From Mycobacterium sp. IS-1590 (GTDB taxonomy: Bacteria > Actinomycetota > Actinomycetes > Mycobacteriales > Mycobacteriaceae), in contig NZ_LQIW01000012.1 of the NCBI RefSeq assembly GCF_001500025.1, positions 248,001 to 312,000 on the forward strand: DNA of 64,000 bases. The letters run 5' to 3'. This document shows, piece by piece, positions 9,059-17,531 of this stretch; position 1 is the first letter of the stretch, and each line of letters begins with the position of its first letter. A program made the position numbers and the translations under genes. Under the pieces are notes generated by a model that did not search any database, had not been told where the DNA came from, and saw nothing but the letters and a program-made list of their open reading frames with translations.

Positions 9059-10486
9059 TCAGTGTGACGCGGCGGCCAGCGGGAGGGCCGATGCGACGGT
9101 GGCCAACTCGCCGGGGAGTCCGGCCGCGCGGCGGATATCGGCGAAGGATTCGAGCAGCGCGTCGGTGGCCTCATGCGGATCGTCGAGCGTGCGGTCGTCG
9201 GTCAGCACCGAGATGGCGAGTTGGTCGACGTAGCTCCACACCGTGATGTTCATCCCGCTTCCCGTGACGACCGGCCCCACCGAGTAGATCTCGCTGAGGA
9301 CACCGCCCGCGATGTGTCCGGGGTCGCGGGGTCCCGCCACATTCGAGATGGTCAGGTTCATCACCGCGCCGGACTCCATCCGGCGTGCCTGCAACCGAAA
9401 GAACTTGGGCGCCAACGCCGGCGGTAGATACGACATCCACGCCGGTAGCACCGCCGGTCCGAGCAACTGATGGCTCTCCTTGGCGATCTTGGTGGCCACC
9501 GCGGTGAGCCGGACCCGTTCGAGCGGATCGGCGATGTGCACCGGCAGCGACGGCATCATGTAGGTGAACTCGTTGCCCGTCAACCGATCTGGCGAGGGGT
9601 TGGTGCTGACCGGGACGCCGGCGATCAGCGGTTCCTCGGCGTGCCCGTCATAGCGCAGCAGCAGCGTGCGCAGCGCCCCGGCCGCGGTGGCCAGCACGAC
9701 GTCGTTGAGCGTCACACCCAGATGCCTGCCGGTCTCCTTGACCTCCGCCAACGACAGCGGCGCCGTCGCGAAGCGCCGCCCGGGGGACACGACGTGGTTG
9801 ATGAAGGTCTGCGGAGGGGCGAAGGTGCGCGCCAGGTCGGGATGTCGGCCCCGTTCCTTGGCGCGCCTGCGCACCCGGGCGACACCGGTTGCCGTCTCGT
9901 TGACGAGCCTGGGCAGTCTGCGGATGAGGTGCGCGTGGTCACGGCCCGCGGTCTTGAGCAGCTGCGCGGTGGTCCGCGTGGCCGGATCTGCCACGGCGCG
10001 AACGGGCGTCGGCGTCTCGTCGCTTATGGCCTTCGCCAGCTGGTTGGCCGAGGCGACGCCGTCGGCCAGCACGTGATGGACCTTGTGGATGATCGCGACG
10101 CGGCCGTCGGCGAGCCCCTCGGCGTGGTACATCTCCCACAACGGGCGGCTGCGGTCCAGCGGCGTGCTGGCGATCTGCCCGATCAGGTCGTCGAGCTCGC
10201 GCCGTCCACCCGGCGGCGCGATGTGTGCGCGGCGCAGGTGGTAGTCGAGGTCGATGTCGTGGTTCTCCCACCACATCGGATGGTGCAGGCGCAGCGGGAT
10301 GTCGACGAGTTGGTAGCGCAGCGCCGACAACGCCAGCAGGCGCGGGTAGGCGACCTGTCGGAACATCTCGAAGTTGTAGTTGTCGACGCCCGACACGTCG
10401 AGGATGCCGATCTTGAGGGTGTGCATGTGGACCTCGGGCGTCTCGCTGTACAGCATCAACGCGTCCACACCGTTGAGTCGCTTCAT
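9059..10486 (-). CDS. WS/DGAT-family wax ester synthase/diacylglycerol acyltransferase
   Basis: Transfers acyl groups from acyl-CoA to a diacylglycerol or alcohol to make storage lipid. 475 residues with the condensing motif HHVLADG near residue 137 (the second His is catalytic), the family opening MKRLNGVDALMLYSET, and the C-terminal motif MNLTISNVAGPRDP typical of mycobacterial Tgs proteins. The start at 10486 follows the family pattern; an in-frame ATG at 10498 would add four residues and has GAGGTGGG upstream. Divergent from the DUF427 gene across regulon site G. Confidence 0.9.
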   Translation of the reverse strand: MKRLNGVDALMLYSETPEVHMHTLKIGILDVSGVDNYNFEMFRQVAYPRLLALSALRYQLVDIPLRLHHPMWWENHDIDLDYHLRRAHIAPPGGRRELDDLIGQIASTPLDRSRPLWEMYHAEGLADGRVAIIHKVHHVLADGVASANQLAKAISDETPTPVRAVADPATRTTAQLLKTAGRDHAHLIRRLPRLVNETATGVARVRRRAKERGRHPDLARTFAPPQTFINHVVSPGRRFATAPLSLAEVKETGRHLGVTLNDVVLATAAGALRTLLLRYDGHAEEPLIAGVPVSTNPSPDRLTGNEFTYMMPSLPVHIADPLERVRLTAVATKIAKESHQLLGPAVLPAWMSYLPPALAPKFFRLQARRMESGAVMNLTISNVAGPRDPGHIAGGVLSEIYSVGPVVTGSGMNITVWSYVDQLAISVLTDDRTLDDPHEATDALLESFADIRRAAGLPGELATVASALPLAAASH

Positions 10487-10567
10487 TCCGCCCCGCATCC
10501 CACCTCGCCCAGCCGACGCCTACCGGTTTCCCAATCGTGCTCTTTTCCAAGCACGTTCGTGGGAGAG

Positions 10568-10594
10568 GTGACGATGGAGCCAAAATTTGTAAAG
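10568..10594. promoter_or_regulatory. Regulon site G (GTGACG-N14-TGTAAAG)
   Basis: GTGACG at 10568-10573 and TGTAAAG at 10588-10594, 14 bases apart, ending 9 bases before the DUF427 ATG at 10604. It lies between two divergent genes. Confidence 0.65.
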
Positions 10595-10603
10595 CTGACG
10601 GTC

Positions 10604-11281
10604 ATGAGTCTCGTCGCCGCCCGCGGGCCGCTGAGCAAGGAGCCGGCCGGCTGGTTCACACCGCCGCTGCCGGACGACGTGGTGTTCATCGAGCCGCATC
10701 CGCGCCGTGTGCAGGCTTTGCGCGGCGGACGCACGGTCCTCGACACCGAGCGCGCGCTGATGGTGCACCGCCGCGACCATCCGCTCAGCTACGCCTTTCC
10801 CGTCGACGACGTCGGCGATCTTCCGTCCGAGCCGGTGGTCGAGGCGCCCGGATACGTCCACGTGCCGTGGGATGCCGTCGACACCTGGCTGGAGGAAGGC
10901 CGCACGCTCGTGCACTATCCGCCCAACCCGTATCACCGCGTGGACTGCCGCCCGACCCGTCGCGCGCTGCGGGTGGCGGTGGCGGGCCAGGCTCTGGTCG
11001 ACACGACCGACACGGTGATCGTCTTCGAGACGTCACTGGAGCCGCGCCTCTATGTCGGCCCGTCGCACGTGCGTACCGACCTGCTGAGGCCCTCGCCGAC
11101 CACCACCTACTGCAACTACAAGGGTTACGCGACGTACTGGTCGGCCGTTGTCGGCGACACCGTGGTCGAGGATGTGGCATGGAGCTACCCGGACCCGCCG
11201 CCCGAGACGTTGCCGATCGCGGGGTTCTTCAGCTTCGACCCCGAGCGCGTCGAGGTCTCGGCCGAACTGCCCGGCACCTGA
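10604..11281 (+). CDS. DUF427 domain protein (two copies of the domain)
   Basis: 225 residues. Two DUF427 modules: residues about 20-90 (VVFIEPHPRRVQALRGG...) and about 125-215 (RVAVAGQALVDTTD, then TTTYCNYKGYATYWSA, TVVEDVAWSYPDPP and IAGFFSFDPERV). DUF427 is a small beta-rich fold of unknown activity, often next to catabolic genes. The ATG at 10604 is chosen over the in-frame ATG at 10573 because that one lies inside regulon site G and has the repeated TGTAAAG element downstream of it. With the 10604 start the transcript would be nearly leaderless. Confidence 0.82.
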   Translation: MSLVAARGPLSKEPAGWFTPPLPDDVVFIEPHPRRVQALRGGRTVLDTERALMVHRRDHPLSYAFPVDDVGDLPSEPVVEAPGYVHVPWDAVDTWLEEGRTLVHYPPNPYHRVDCRPTRRALRVAVAGQALVDTTDTVIVFETSLEPRLYVGPSHVRTDLLRPSPTTTYCNYKGYATYWSAVVGDTVVEDVAWSYPDPPPETLPIAGFFSFDPERVEVSAELPGT

Positions 11282-11285
11282 TCAC

Positions 11286-11350
11286 CGCCGAATCTGAGCT
11301 TCTGCGCGAGAATCGCCCCCCGGATATCGCGCACAAGTTCTGTCTCGGCG
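11286..11350. terminator. Bidirectional terminator between DUF427 and LLM genes
   Basis: Arms 11286-11309 and 11327-11350 match at 19 of 24 positions. They fill the whole gap between two convergent stop codons. Confidence 0.55.
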
Positions 11351-12268
11351 TCAGGACTTGGCGATCACCGATTCACCGAACCGCTCGATGGTCTCGAGCA
11401 CATGCGCGAGGCTGTCGCCCGGAAGGCCCACCTGAACCCACGTCACCCCGATCCCGGCCAGCTTCTCCAAGCCGGACAGGTACGCGTCGGCGTTGAAGTC
11501 GTCGCCGCCGGGACTGCCGCCGTCGGGGTTGGTGAACGTGATGTCGATGCGCGACCAGTCGCGCCCCGCCTCATCGAAGCGGCGGCGCAGATCCTCGACG
11601 CCGGCTGCCAGTGCGTCGACGTCCATCGGCGCCGTGCGCGCGGTCTGGGCCAGGACGGCCGGCGCCGGGAACGGGCACCACCCGTCGCCGTAGGCGACCA
11701 CGCGCTTGCGGGCGGCGACGGTGTTGCCGCCGATCCAGATGGGCGGGTGGGGATCGCTGACGGGCCGGGGGTGCGCCGTGATCCCGCTGGCGGTGAAGTG
11801 GCGGCCCTCATAGGAGAAGTCGTCGGTGGTCCAGATGCCGCGGATGACCTCCAGCGCCTCCTCGAACAAGGCGGCGCGCTCCTCGAAATCCACACCCACC
11901 GCAGCGAATTCGCGTTTGAGGTAGCCGACACCCACCCCGAGGGTGAACCGCCCCTCCGACAGCAGGTCCAGGGTGGCACCCGACTTGGCGACCACGAACG
12001 GATTGCGGTACGGCAGCACCACGATGTTGGGGATGAGCCGCAGCGTGGTCGTCGTCGCGGCCGCGTATCCCATGGCCACGAACGGGTCCACCGCATCGTG
12101 GCCGCCGGCGTTCAACCAGCGCTCGGTCGGCGCCGGGTGGTCGGTGAAACCGAAACCGTGAAAACCCGCGGCCTCGGCGGCGGCCGCGACGGTCGCGACC
12201 CCCGCGCCCGTGACCAACTCCGGGTTGTACGGGTGGCTGTGCATCGGGTGGGTGAAGGTGAACCGCAT
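11351..12268 (-). CDS. LLM-class F420-dependent oxidoreductase
   Basis: 305 residues, luciferase-like fold: GFGFTDHPAP near residue 38, VVLPYRNPFVVAKSGATLD, the glycine-rich loop TLGVGVGYLKREFAAVG near residue 110, and PPIWIGGNTVAARKRV for cofactor binding. Substrate not predictable. Divergent from another LLM gene at 12322; the 53-base gap holds an inverted repeat that differs from the TetR-type regulon sites, so this pair is likely under separate control. Confidence 0.85.
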   Translation of the reverse strand: MRFTFTHPMHSHPYNPELVTGAGVATVAAAAEAAGFHGFGFTDHPAPTERWLNAGGHDAVDPFVAMGYAAATTTTLRLIPNIVVLPYRNPFVVAKSGATLDLLSEGRFTLGVGVGYLKREFAAVGVDFEERAALFEEALEVIRGIWTTDDFSYEGRHFTASGITAHPRPVSDPHPPIWIGGNTVAARKRVVAYGDGWCPFPAPAVLAQTARTAPMDVDALAAGVEDLRRRFDEAGRDWSRIDITFTNPDGGSPGGDDFNADAYLSGLEKLAGIGVTWVQVGLPGDSLAHVLETIERFGESVIAKS

Positions 12269-12288
12269 ATCTGCTCGTCCCGTCTAGA

Positions 12289-12314
12289 ACATTCTTCTCG
12301 TTTTGCGAGAATGT
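12289..12314. promoter_or_regulatory. Operator-like inverted repeat between two divergent LLM genes
   Basis: ACATTCT (12289-12295) and AGAATGT (12308-12314) are perfect inverted half-sites 12 bases apart; inside them TCTCG and CGAGA also pair. The site lies 7 bases before the plus-strand ATG at 12322 and about 20 bases before the minus-strand ATG, so a bound repressor would block both. Confidence 0.65.
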
Positions 12315-12321
12315 CGTTACC

Positions 12322-13296
12322 ATGCGAACCGCGGAAAGTACAGCTTCGACAGTGATGGGACTGCGCATGGGGAAGCCCGAGATCGGCGTCTACCTGCCCC
12401 AGATGGGCTTCACCTACGAGCAGATGCTGGATCGCACCCGGCGCTGCGAGCAACTCGGCATCGACTCGCTGTGGCTCTACGACCATCTCTACGGCCCGGG
12501 CGTGCCGGACTATCCCTCGCTGGAGGCGTGGACGTTGGCCACCGCGTTGCTCAGCAACACCGAACGCATCCGCATCGGACACATGGTGCTGTGCAACCAG
12601 TTTCGCCACCCTGCGGTGCTGGCCAAGATGGCGACCACGCTCGACCAGATTTGCGCGGGCCGGCTACAACTCGGGCTCGGCAGCGGCTCGATCGAGGGTG
12701 AGCACCACCGGGTGGGGCTGGCGTGGGGATCGTTTCGCGAGCGTTCCGAGCGCCTGGGCGAGACGCTGGAGATCCTGACCCAGGCCTTCGCCGACGAGCG
12801 AATCGACTTCAGCGGCAAGCATTTCACGGTAACGGACTTCCCCGTCAAGCCCGGCGCCGTGCAGCAGAGGCCGCCCATCGTGGTGGGCGGCGTCGGCGAG
12901 AAGTACACGCTGCCGTTGGTGGCGCGCTACGCCGATGTGTGGAACGTGCCGACGTACGCCTTGGGGGAACTGCACCACAAGGTGTCGGTGCTGCGCGGTA
13001 TCTGCGAGGACGTCGGCCGGGATCCGTCGAGCATCGTGCTGTCGGTCGAGGCGGTGATGGCGCTGGCACCCGACGAGGCGTCGCTGCCGGAGGTGCGTCG
13101 ACTCGCCGAGAAGCGTTTCGGCGCACCGGCATTCGGGCTCGAGGAGGCAGGCTTGATCGGCACACCGCCGGCGATCGTCGACCGTCTCCACGAACTGCGG
13201 GAACTCGGCTTCGGCCAGATCGTGTTGTTCACCCACGATCGCGCATCCGACCGGACGCTGGACCTGCTGGCCACCGAGGTGATCGCGCGGCTCTAG
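12322..13296 (+). CDS. LLM-class F420-dependent oxidoreductase
   Basis: 324 residues if started at ATG 12322; the family-like sequence begins at about residue 18 (KPEIGVYLPQMG), so ATG 12367 is the likely alternative. Segments: LWLYDHLYGPG, MVLCNQFRHPAVLAKMATTLD, RLQLGLGSGSIEGEHHRVG and RPPIVVGGVGEKYTLPLVARYAD. This matches the LLM/F420 family, which in mycobacteria acts on many small molecules. Its last 4 bases overlap the convergent acyl-CoA dehydrogenase. Confidence 0.85.
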   Translation: MRTAESTASTVMGLRMGKPEIGVYLPQMGFTYEQMLDRTRRCEQLGIDSLWLYDHLYGPGVPDYPSLEAWTLATALLSNTERIRIGHMVLCNQFRHPAVLAKMATTLDQICAGRLQLGLGSGSIEGEHHRVGLAWGSFRERSERLGETLEILTQAFADERIDFSGKHFTVTDFPVKPGAVQQRPPIVVGGVGEKYTLPLVARYADVWNVPTYALGELHHKVSVLRGICEDVGRDPSSIVLSVEAVMALAPDEASLPEVRRLAEKRFGAPAFGLEEAGLIGTPPAIVDRLHELRELGFGQIVLFTHDRASDRTLDLLATEVIARL

Positions 13297-14456
13297 GCGG
13301 GACGCTTCGCCGGCGGTGAGTAGTTCGGCCGACCGAGTCCCAGTGCGTGCTGGGCGATCATGTTGCGGAACACCTCCAGCGTGCCGCCGTAGATACCGGC
13401 GGGCCCGGCCAGCCGGAAGGCGTACTCGACTCCCCCGTCGCCCGCCGCGCCCTCGACACCGGCCGGCAGGGCGCCCGCGGCTCCGGAGAGGTCCATCAGA
13501 TCCGGCGCGACGTCGCGCATCGTCTGCGCGTTGGCCACCCGGCCGAACATCTCCGGTGTGCTCATCGCCGCCTCGATCCTGGCGATCGCGCGGCCCAGGC
13601 GATACCGGGCCGAATCCTCTTCGCCGGCAACGGCGGCGAGCCGGTCGACGGCCTCGGCCAGCAGTAGCAGGTGCTCGCTCATCGTCGCCAGCTTCTGCAA
13701 GCCCTGATTGTCGCGTTCGATGGTGCCGTGTTCGGCGTTGAGCGCCTCGCGAAGCACCGACCAACCGCCGTTGACCGCACCCACGCGGTACTTGTCGTCG
13801 ACGCGGACGTCGCTGTAGAAGGTGATGTTGGTGCGGTCGCCGTCGACGGTGCGGATCGGCTGGATCTCGATGCCGGGCGAGGCCAGCGGCACCAGGAACA
13901 TCGTCAGGTTCTTGTGTTTCGGCGCGTCGGGGTTGGTGTTGGTGATCAGGAAGACGTAGTGCGCGTTGTGCGCGTTGGACGTGAACATCTTGGAGCCGTT
14001 GACCACCCAGGCGTCGCCGTCGCGCACCGCCCGGGTCTTGCAGGTCGCGACGTCCGAGCCGCCCTCGGGTTCGGTGTAGCCCAGGCACAGCCGGTAGTGC
14101 CCGGAGAGAACCTTCGGGAGCACCTCCTGCTTCAGTTCCGGCGTGCCGAACTGTTGCAGGCTGCGCGCCACCATCAGCGTGGTGGGCCAGTGGAACCACG
14201 GTGCGTGGGAGCGGCCGATCTCCAACTCCCAGATCCGGCGGCGGACGGCGCTGAAGCCGCCCTCGGTCTCGGCGTTGAATTCCGCGGCGAGGTAGCCGCG
14301 CTCGGCGAGCGCGAGGTGGACGCCCTCGTCGAAGTTCTCACCGGTCCGGCGGTCCCGCTCGATGACCTCGTCGGTGACGACGGTGCGCAGGAAGTCCCGG
14401 ACCTCCTGCTGGAACGCCCGATCGTCCTCGCTCAGCTGCACGCGGGAGAAGTCCAC
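13293..14456 (-). CDS. Acyl-CoA dehydrogenase family protein (FadE-like)
   Basis: FAD enzyme that introduces a trans-2 double bond into an acyl-CoA. 387 residues. N-terminal helical domain from residue 5; the middle beta domain with LCLGYTEPEGGSDVATCKT and WVVNGSKMFTSNAHNA; C-terminal helical domain ending IYGGTLEVFRNMIAQHALGLG. The position of the classical catalytic Glu (YEGT in MCAD-type enzymes) is Gly here, so the base must sit elsewhere or on a partner subunit. GTG start at 14456 lies 9 bases from the TGTCAC arm of regulon site B. Divergent from the SRPBCC gene. Confidence 0.88.
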   Translation of the reverse strand: MDFSRVQLSEDDRAFQQEVRDFLRTVVTDEVIERDRRTGENFDEGVHLALAERGYLAAEFNAETEGGFSAVRRRIWELEIGRSHAPWFHWPTTLMVARSLQQFGTPELKQEVLPKVLSGHYRLCLGYTEPEGGSDVATCKTRAVRDGDAWVVNGSKMFTSNAHNAHYVFLITNTNPDAPKHKNLTMFLVPLASPGIEIQPIRTVDGDRTNITFYSDVRVDDKYRVGAVNGGWSVLREALNAEHGTIERDNQGLQKLATMSEHLLLLAEAVDRLAAVAGEEDSARYRLGRAIARIEAAMSTPEMFGRVANAQTMRDVAPDLMDLSGAAGALPAGVEGAAGDGGVEYAFRLAGPAGIYGGTLEVFRNMIAQHALGLGRPNYSPPAKRPA

Positions 14457-14465
14457 CTGGACACC

Positions 14466-14492
14466 GTGACACTTTTACGGTTAGTTGTAAAG
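14466..14492. promoter_or_regulatory. Regulon site B (GTGACA-N14-TGTAAAG)
   Basis: GTGACA 14466-14471 and TGTAAAG 14486-14492, 14 bases apart, between the divergent acyl-CoA dehydrogenase (start 14456) and SRPBCC gene (start 14524). Confidence 0.7.
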
Positions 14493-14523
14493 CCTCAGTC
14501 GGTTCCCCACGGAAGGCAGCACA

Positions 14524-14997
14524 TTGGGCATCGTCACCACCAGTTCGGAGACCGCGTTTCGACAGCCGGCCGAGGCGATCTACGACTTCGTGACGAACCC
14601 GGCAAACTGGCCCAAGACCTACCCCACCAGCGCCCATATCGGCGGCCTGCCCGATCATCTCCCGCTGAGGGTCGGCGACACCTGGACGGAGGCGGGTGCC
14701 GATGGCGACCGCATCTTCACGTGGCACCTGGCCATCGCGGCGCGCCCGGCGATCTGGGTCTTCAGCTCGGTCGGCCGGCTCGGTCACGACCGCGACGGCA
14801 ACGGCGGCATGGAGGGCCGCATCACCGTCGAGTACCGCTTCACCCGGCCGGGCGAGGACATCACGCTGTTCACCCGGACGATGACGGTCGAGGCCCCCAA
14901 GCACGCTCCGATGCCGGACGGGTTCTTCCGGGCAGTCAACCCGGCGCACATCGATGCCTACCACTCCGCGATCGCCCGAGAGCTCGATACTTCCTAA
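14524..14997 (+). CDS. SRPBCC (polyketide cyclase/START-like) family protein
   Basis: 157 residues of the helix-grip fold that binds hydrophobic ligands: the opening FRQPAEAIYDFVTNPANWPK, the central beta hairpins (LRVGDTWTEAGADGD, WVFSSVGRLGHD, GRITVEYRFT) and a long C-terminal helix (NPAHIDAYHSAIARELD). Likely binds or isomerises a pathway intermediate. The start is a TTG, decided by GGAAGG 7-12 bases upstream; no ATG or GTG fits. It may belong to the same regulon as the divergent acyl-CoA dehydrogenase. Confidence 0.8.
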   Translation: MGIVTTSSETAFRQPAEAIYDFVTNPANWPKTYPTSAHIGGLPDHLPLRVGDTWTEAGADGDRIFTWHLAIAARPAIWVFSSVGRLGHDRDGNGGMEGRITVEYRFTRPGEDITLFTRTMTVEAPKHAPMPDGFFRAVNPAHIDAYHSAIARELDTS

Positions 14998-15009
14998 ATC
15001 CCCAATCTC

Positions 15010-15072
15010 CGCGAGCGACCGCGTTTGCGCTCGGACACGCCGCGACGTCACGACAGTTTGCGGCCGCTCGCG
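15010..15072. terminator. Bidirectional terminator after the SRPBCC gene
   Basis: Arms 15010-15022 and 15060-15072 pair at 12 of 13 positions in the gap between convergent genes ending at 14997 and 15101. Confidence 0.5.
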
Positions 15073-15100
15073 ACCGTCGAGCGCACCCCGCGGCCCGCTA

Positions 15101-16015
15101 TCAGCCTCCGTGCAACGCACGCCGCAAGGCCACGCCCTGGAGTTCGAACAGCCGGATACTGGTGTCCCACTCGGGAATCAGCGAGTCGAAGCCGTGGCAG
15201 GTGCCTGGAAACACGTGCAGTTCGGTCGTGACACCCGCATGCATCAGCCGCTGCGCATACTCCACCGCCTCGTCGCGTAGTGGGTCGAGCTCCGAGCAGC
15301 TGATGAAAGCGTCTGCCACACCGGACAAGTCGGCGGCGCGGCCCGGCACCGCGGACGCGTCGGCGGCCGTGTCGCCGAGGTAGTGCCGCCACATCATCTC
15401 GGTGGCGGGCCCGTCGAAACCCGGCGTCGTGGTGAACTCCGCCTTCGAGTCGGTGGGCCGGTCGTCGAGCACCGGTTGGTGCAGCAGCTGAAACACCACC
15501 GGCGGCGCCGCCGCGTCCGCCGACCGTTGCGCGAGCCCCGCCGCCAGCGCGCCACCGGCGCTGCTCCCTGCGACCGCGAGCCTGGCGGGGTCGAGCCCGA
15601 GTTCGGTTGCGCACTCGGCAGCCCAGTTCAGCACGGACAGTGCGTCGTCGAGCGCCGCCGGGAAGGGATGCTCGGGCGCGAGCCGGTAGTCGACCGAGAG
15701 GACCGTGCAACCGCCGCGCCTGGCCAATTCGACGCACTGAAGGTGGTCGGTGTCGAGGTTGCCCAACACGAACGCCCCGGCGTGACAGTAGATCACCGCG
15801 GGCGACGGTGCGGCAGCGCCCCGATAGATCCGCACCGTAACCGAATGAGCCACCCGCTCTTCGACCTCGACGACGATGTCGTTGACCGCCCTGGCCGTTT
15901 CGGCGCGGCGTTGGTTGAGCGAATCGCGCACGACACCGAGCAGTCCTGGCGACAGGTCGGTGCGGGCCTGCGCCAGATGGCGCAGTGCGGGGTCGAGCCG
16001 CTCGACGATGGCCAC
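15101..16015 (-). CDS. Alpha/beta hydrolase, hormone-sensitive-lipase (HSL) family esterase
   Basis: Carboxylester or lactone hydrolase, 304 residues. The oxyanion motif HGGG appears as HAGAF near residue 77; the nucleophile Ser is in GSSAGG, the acid Asp in SELDPLRDE, and the His in CHGFD near residue 275. GTG start 4 bases after the BVMO stop makes it the last gene of the seven-gene operon. In that context it would hydrolyse the ester or lactone made by the BVMO, an inference from gene order. Confidence 0.88.
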   Translation of the reverse strand: MAIVERLDPALRHLAQARTDLSPGLLGVVRDSLNQRRAETARAVNDIVVEVEERVAHSVTVRIYRGAAAPSPAVIYCHAGAFVLGNLDTDHLQCVELARRGGCTVLSVDYRLAPEHPFPAALDDALSVLNWAAECATELGLDPARLAVAGSSAGGALAAGLAQRSADAAAPPVVFQLLHQPVLDDRPTDSKAEFTTTPGFDGPATEMMWRHYLGDTAADASAVPGRAADLSGVADAFISCSELDPLRDEAVEYAQRLMHAGVTTELHVFPGTCHGFDSLIPEWDTSIRLFELQGVALRRALHGG

Positions 16016-16019
16016 GACG

Positions 16020-17531
16020 TCAGCGCCTCGCCGCGGTCGGGGTCTCCGTGGGGGCCGCGCGGTCCCGCCGAGCCGGCTCGAACGTGTAGTCGGATGCCTT
16101 GAACCGTCGTGTCATACCCCAGAACGCGCGGGCGCTGCGCGGCCACTGCGTGACGACGCGGCCGTTCGCGGCACGGAAGTAATTGCTGCACCGGGTGAGC
16201 CAGACGGTGCCCTCCATCCACCGATCGACCTTGCCCAGGAACGCCGCCATCGCACTCGGCCGGACCGCGATGTACGACCTGCCCTTACGCCGAAGGTGTT
16301 TGAGCGCCCGCACGATGTAGTGCGCCTGCGCTTCGAGCATGAAGATCACGCTGTTGGACCCGACGTTGGTGTTGGGGCCATAAAGCATGAAGAAGTTGGG
16401 AAAGCGCGGCACCGCCATGCCCAGGTAGGCGTAGGCGCCCTCGCTCCAGGTTTCGCGCAGCGTGACCCCGCCCTCGCCGACGACGTCGATCTGACCCAGG
16501 TAGTCGGCGGCGGCATAGCCCGTCGCGCACAGCACCACGTCGACGTCGAGTTCGGTCCCGTCCTCGGTCACCAGAGACCGCGCCCGCAATGCCCGCGCCG
16601 GGCTCGCGATGACCTCGACGTGCGGTTGCGTCAGCGACTGCAGATAGTCGGTGGCGAACACCAACCGCTTGCAGCCCAGCGGATGGTCGGGGGTCAGCTT
16701 GTCGCGTAACTCGTCGTCGCGGATCGTCGCCTCGAGCGTCGTGAGCGCGATGCCCCTGAACTCCTGTGTCTTGTCGCTGCCGTTCTCGATCACCGAGATG
16801 TTCGACTCGCTGCGCAGCCACAACCGGGTCCGGTAGATCTTCTTGGCCAGCGGGACGTTGCGGAAAACCCACTTCTCCCGCTCGGTGTAGGGGCGATCCG
16901 GTTTGGGCAGCACCCATGTCGGTGAGCGCTGCACCGAGTAGACCCGCTCGGCCACCTTGGCGACCTCCGGAACCAACTGCGCCGCGGTCGATCCCGTGCC
17001 CAGCACTGCCACCCGCTTGCCGTTGAGATCGACGCCGTGGTCCCACCGCGCGGTGTGCATCAACGTGCCGGTGAACGGTTCCTCCTCCAGCAGGTCGGGC
17101 ATGACGGGCCGGGTGAACAGGCCGACGGCGGAGACCACCACGTCGAACGCGAACCGCTGGCCGTCAGCCGAGGACAGCTCCCACTCCTCACCCGACCACC
17201 GCGCCGAGGTGATCTCGGTGTTGAGCCGCAGGTGTGGGGCCAGTTCGTAACGCCGCGCGCAGCGTTCAAAGTATTCGAGGATCTCTGCCTGCCCGGACCA
17301 CAACCGCGTCCAGTCCGGGTTCAGGTCGAACGAATAGGAGTACAGGTGCGACTTCACATCGCAGGCCAGGCCGGGGTAGGTGTTGACCCGCCATGTGCCG
17401 CCGACCCCGTCCTCGCGGTCGAAGATCGTGAAATCGCGAAACCCGGCCTTGCGCAGAAAGATTCCCAGTGCCAAGCCGCCCGGGCCCGCGCCGATGATCC
17501 CGACCGAGAGGCCGGGCTTTGCGGCCGTCAC
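16020..17531 (-). CDS. Flavin monooxygenase, Baeyer-Villiger type
   Basis: NADPH/FAD enzyme that inserts oxygen next to a carbonyl. 503 residues. FAD Rossmann motif GAGPGGLALG near residue 13, the flavin segment GGTWRVNTYPGLACDVKSH, the BVMO fingerprint FTGTLMHTARWDHG (FxGxxxHxxxW), the NADPH Rossmann motif GTGSTAAQ, and ATGYAAADYL near residue 370. The GTG start overlaps the SDR stop (GTGA). Coupled upstream to SDR and downstream to an esterase, the classical order ketone, ester/lactone, hydrolysis. Confidence 0.9.
   Translation of the reverse strand: MTAAKPGLSVGIIGAGPGGLALGIFLRKAGFRDFTIFDREDGVGGTWRVNTYPGLACDVKSHLYSYSFDLNPDWTRLWSGQAEILEYFERCARRYELAPHLRLNTEITSARWSGEEWELSSADGQRFAFDVVVSAVGLFTRPVMPDLLEEEPFTGTLMHTARWDHGVDLNGKRVAVLGTGSTAAQLVPEVAKVAERVYSVQRSPTWVLPKPDRPYTEREKWVFRNVPLAKKIYRTRLWLRSESNISVIENGSDKTQEFRGIALTTLEATIRDDELRDKLTPDHPLGCKRLVFATDYLQSLTQPHVEVIASPARALRARSLVTEDGTELDVDVVLCATGYAAADYLGQIDVVGEGGVTLRETWSEGAYAYLGMAVPRFPNFFMLYGPNTNVGSNSVIFMLEAQAHYIVRALKHLRRKGRSYIAVRPSAMAAFLGKVDRWMEGTVWLTRCSNYFRAANGRVVTQWPRSARAFWGMTRRFKASDYTFEPARRDRAAPTETPTAARR

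Noticed and set aside
9470..10560. Plus-strand open frame ahead of the DUF427 gene
   Set aside because: Antisense to the WS/DGAT gene, no motif; the real gene begins after regulon site G.
13671..15383. 570-codon plus-strand open frame
   Set aside because: Antisense to the acyl-CoA dehydrogenase and in the wrong frame for the SRPBCC gene.
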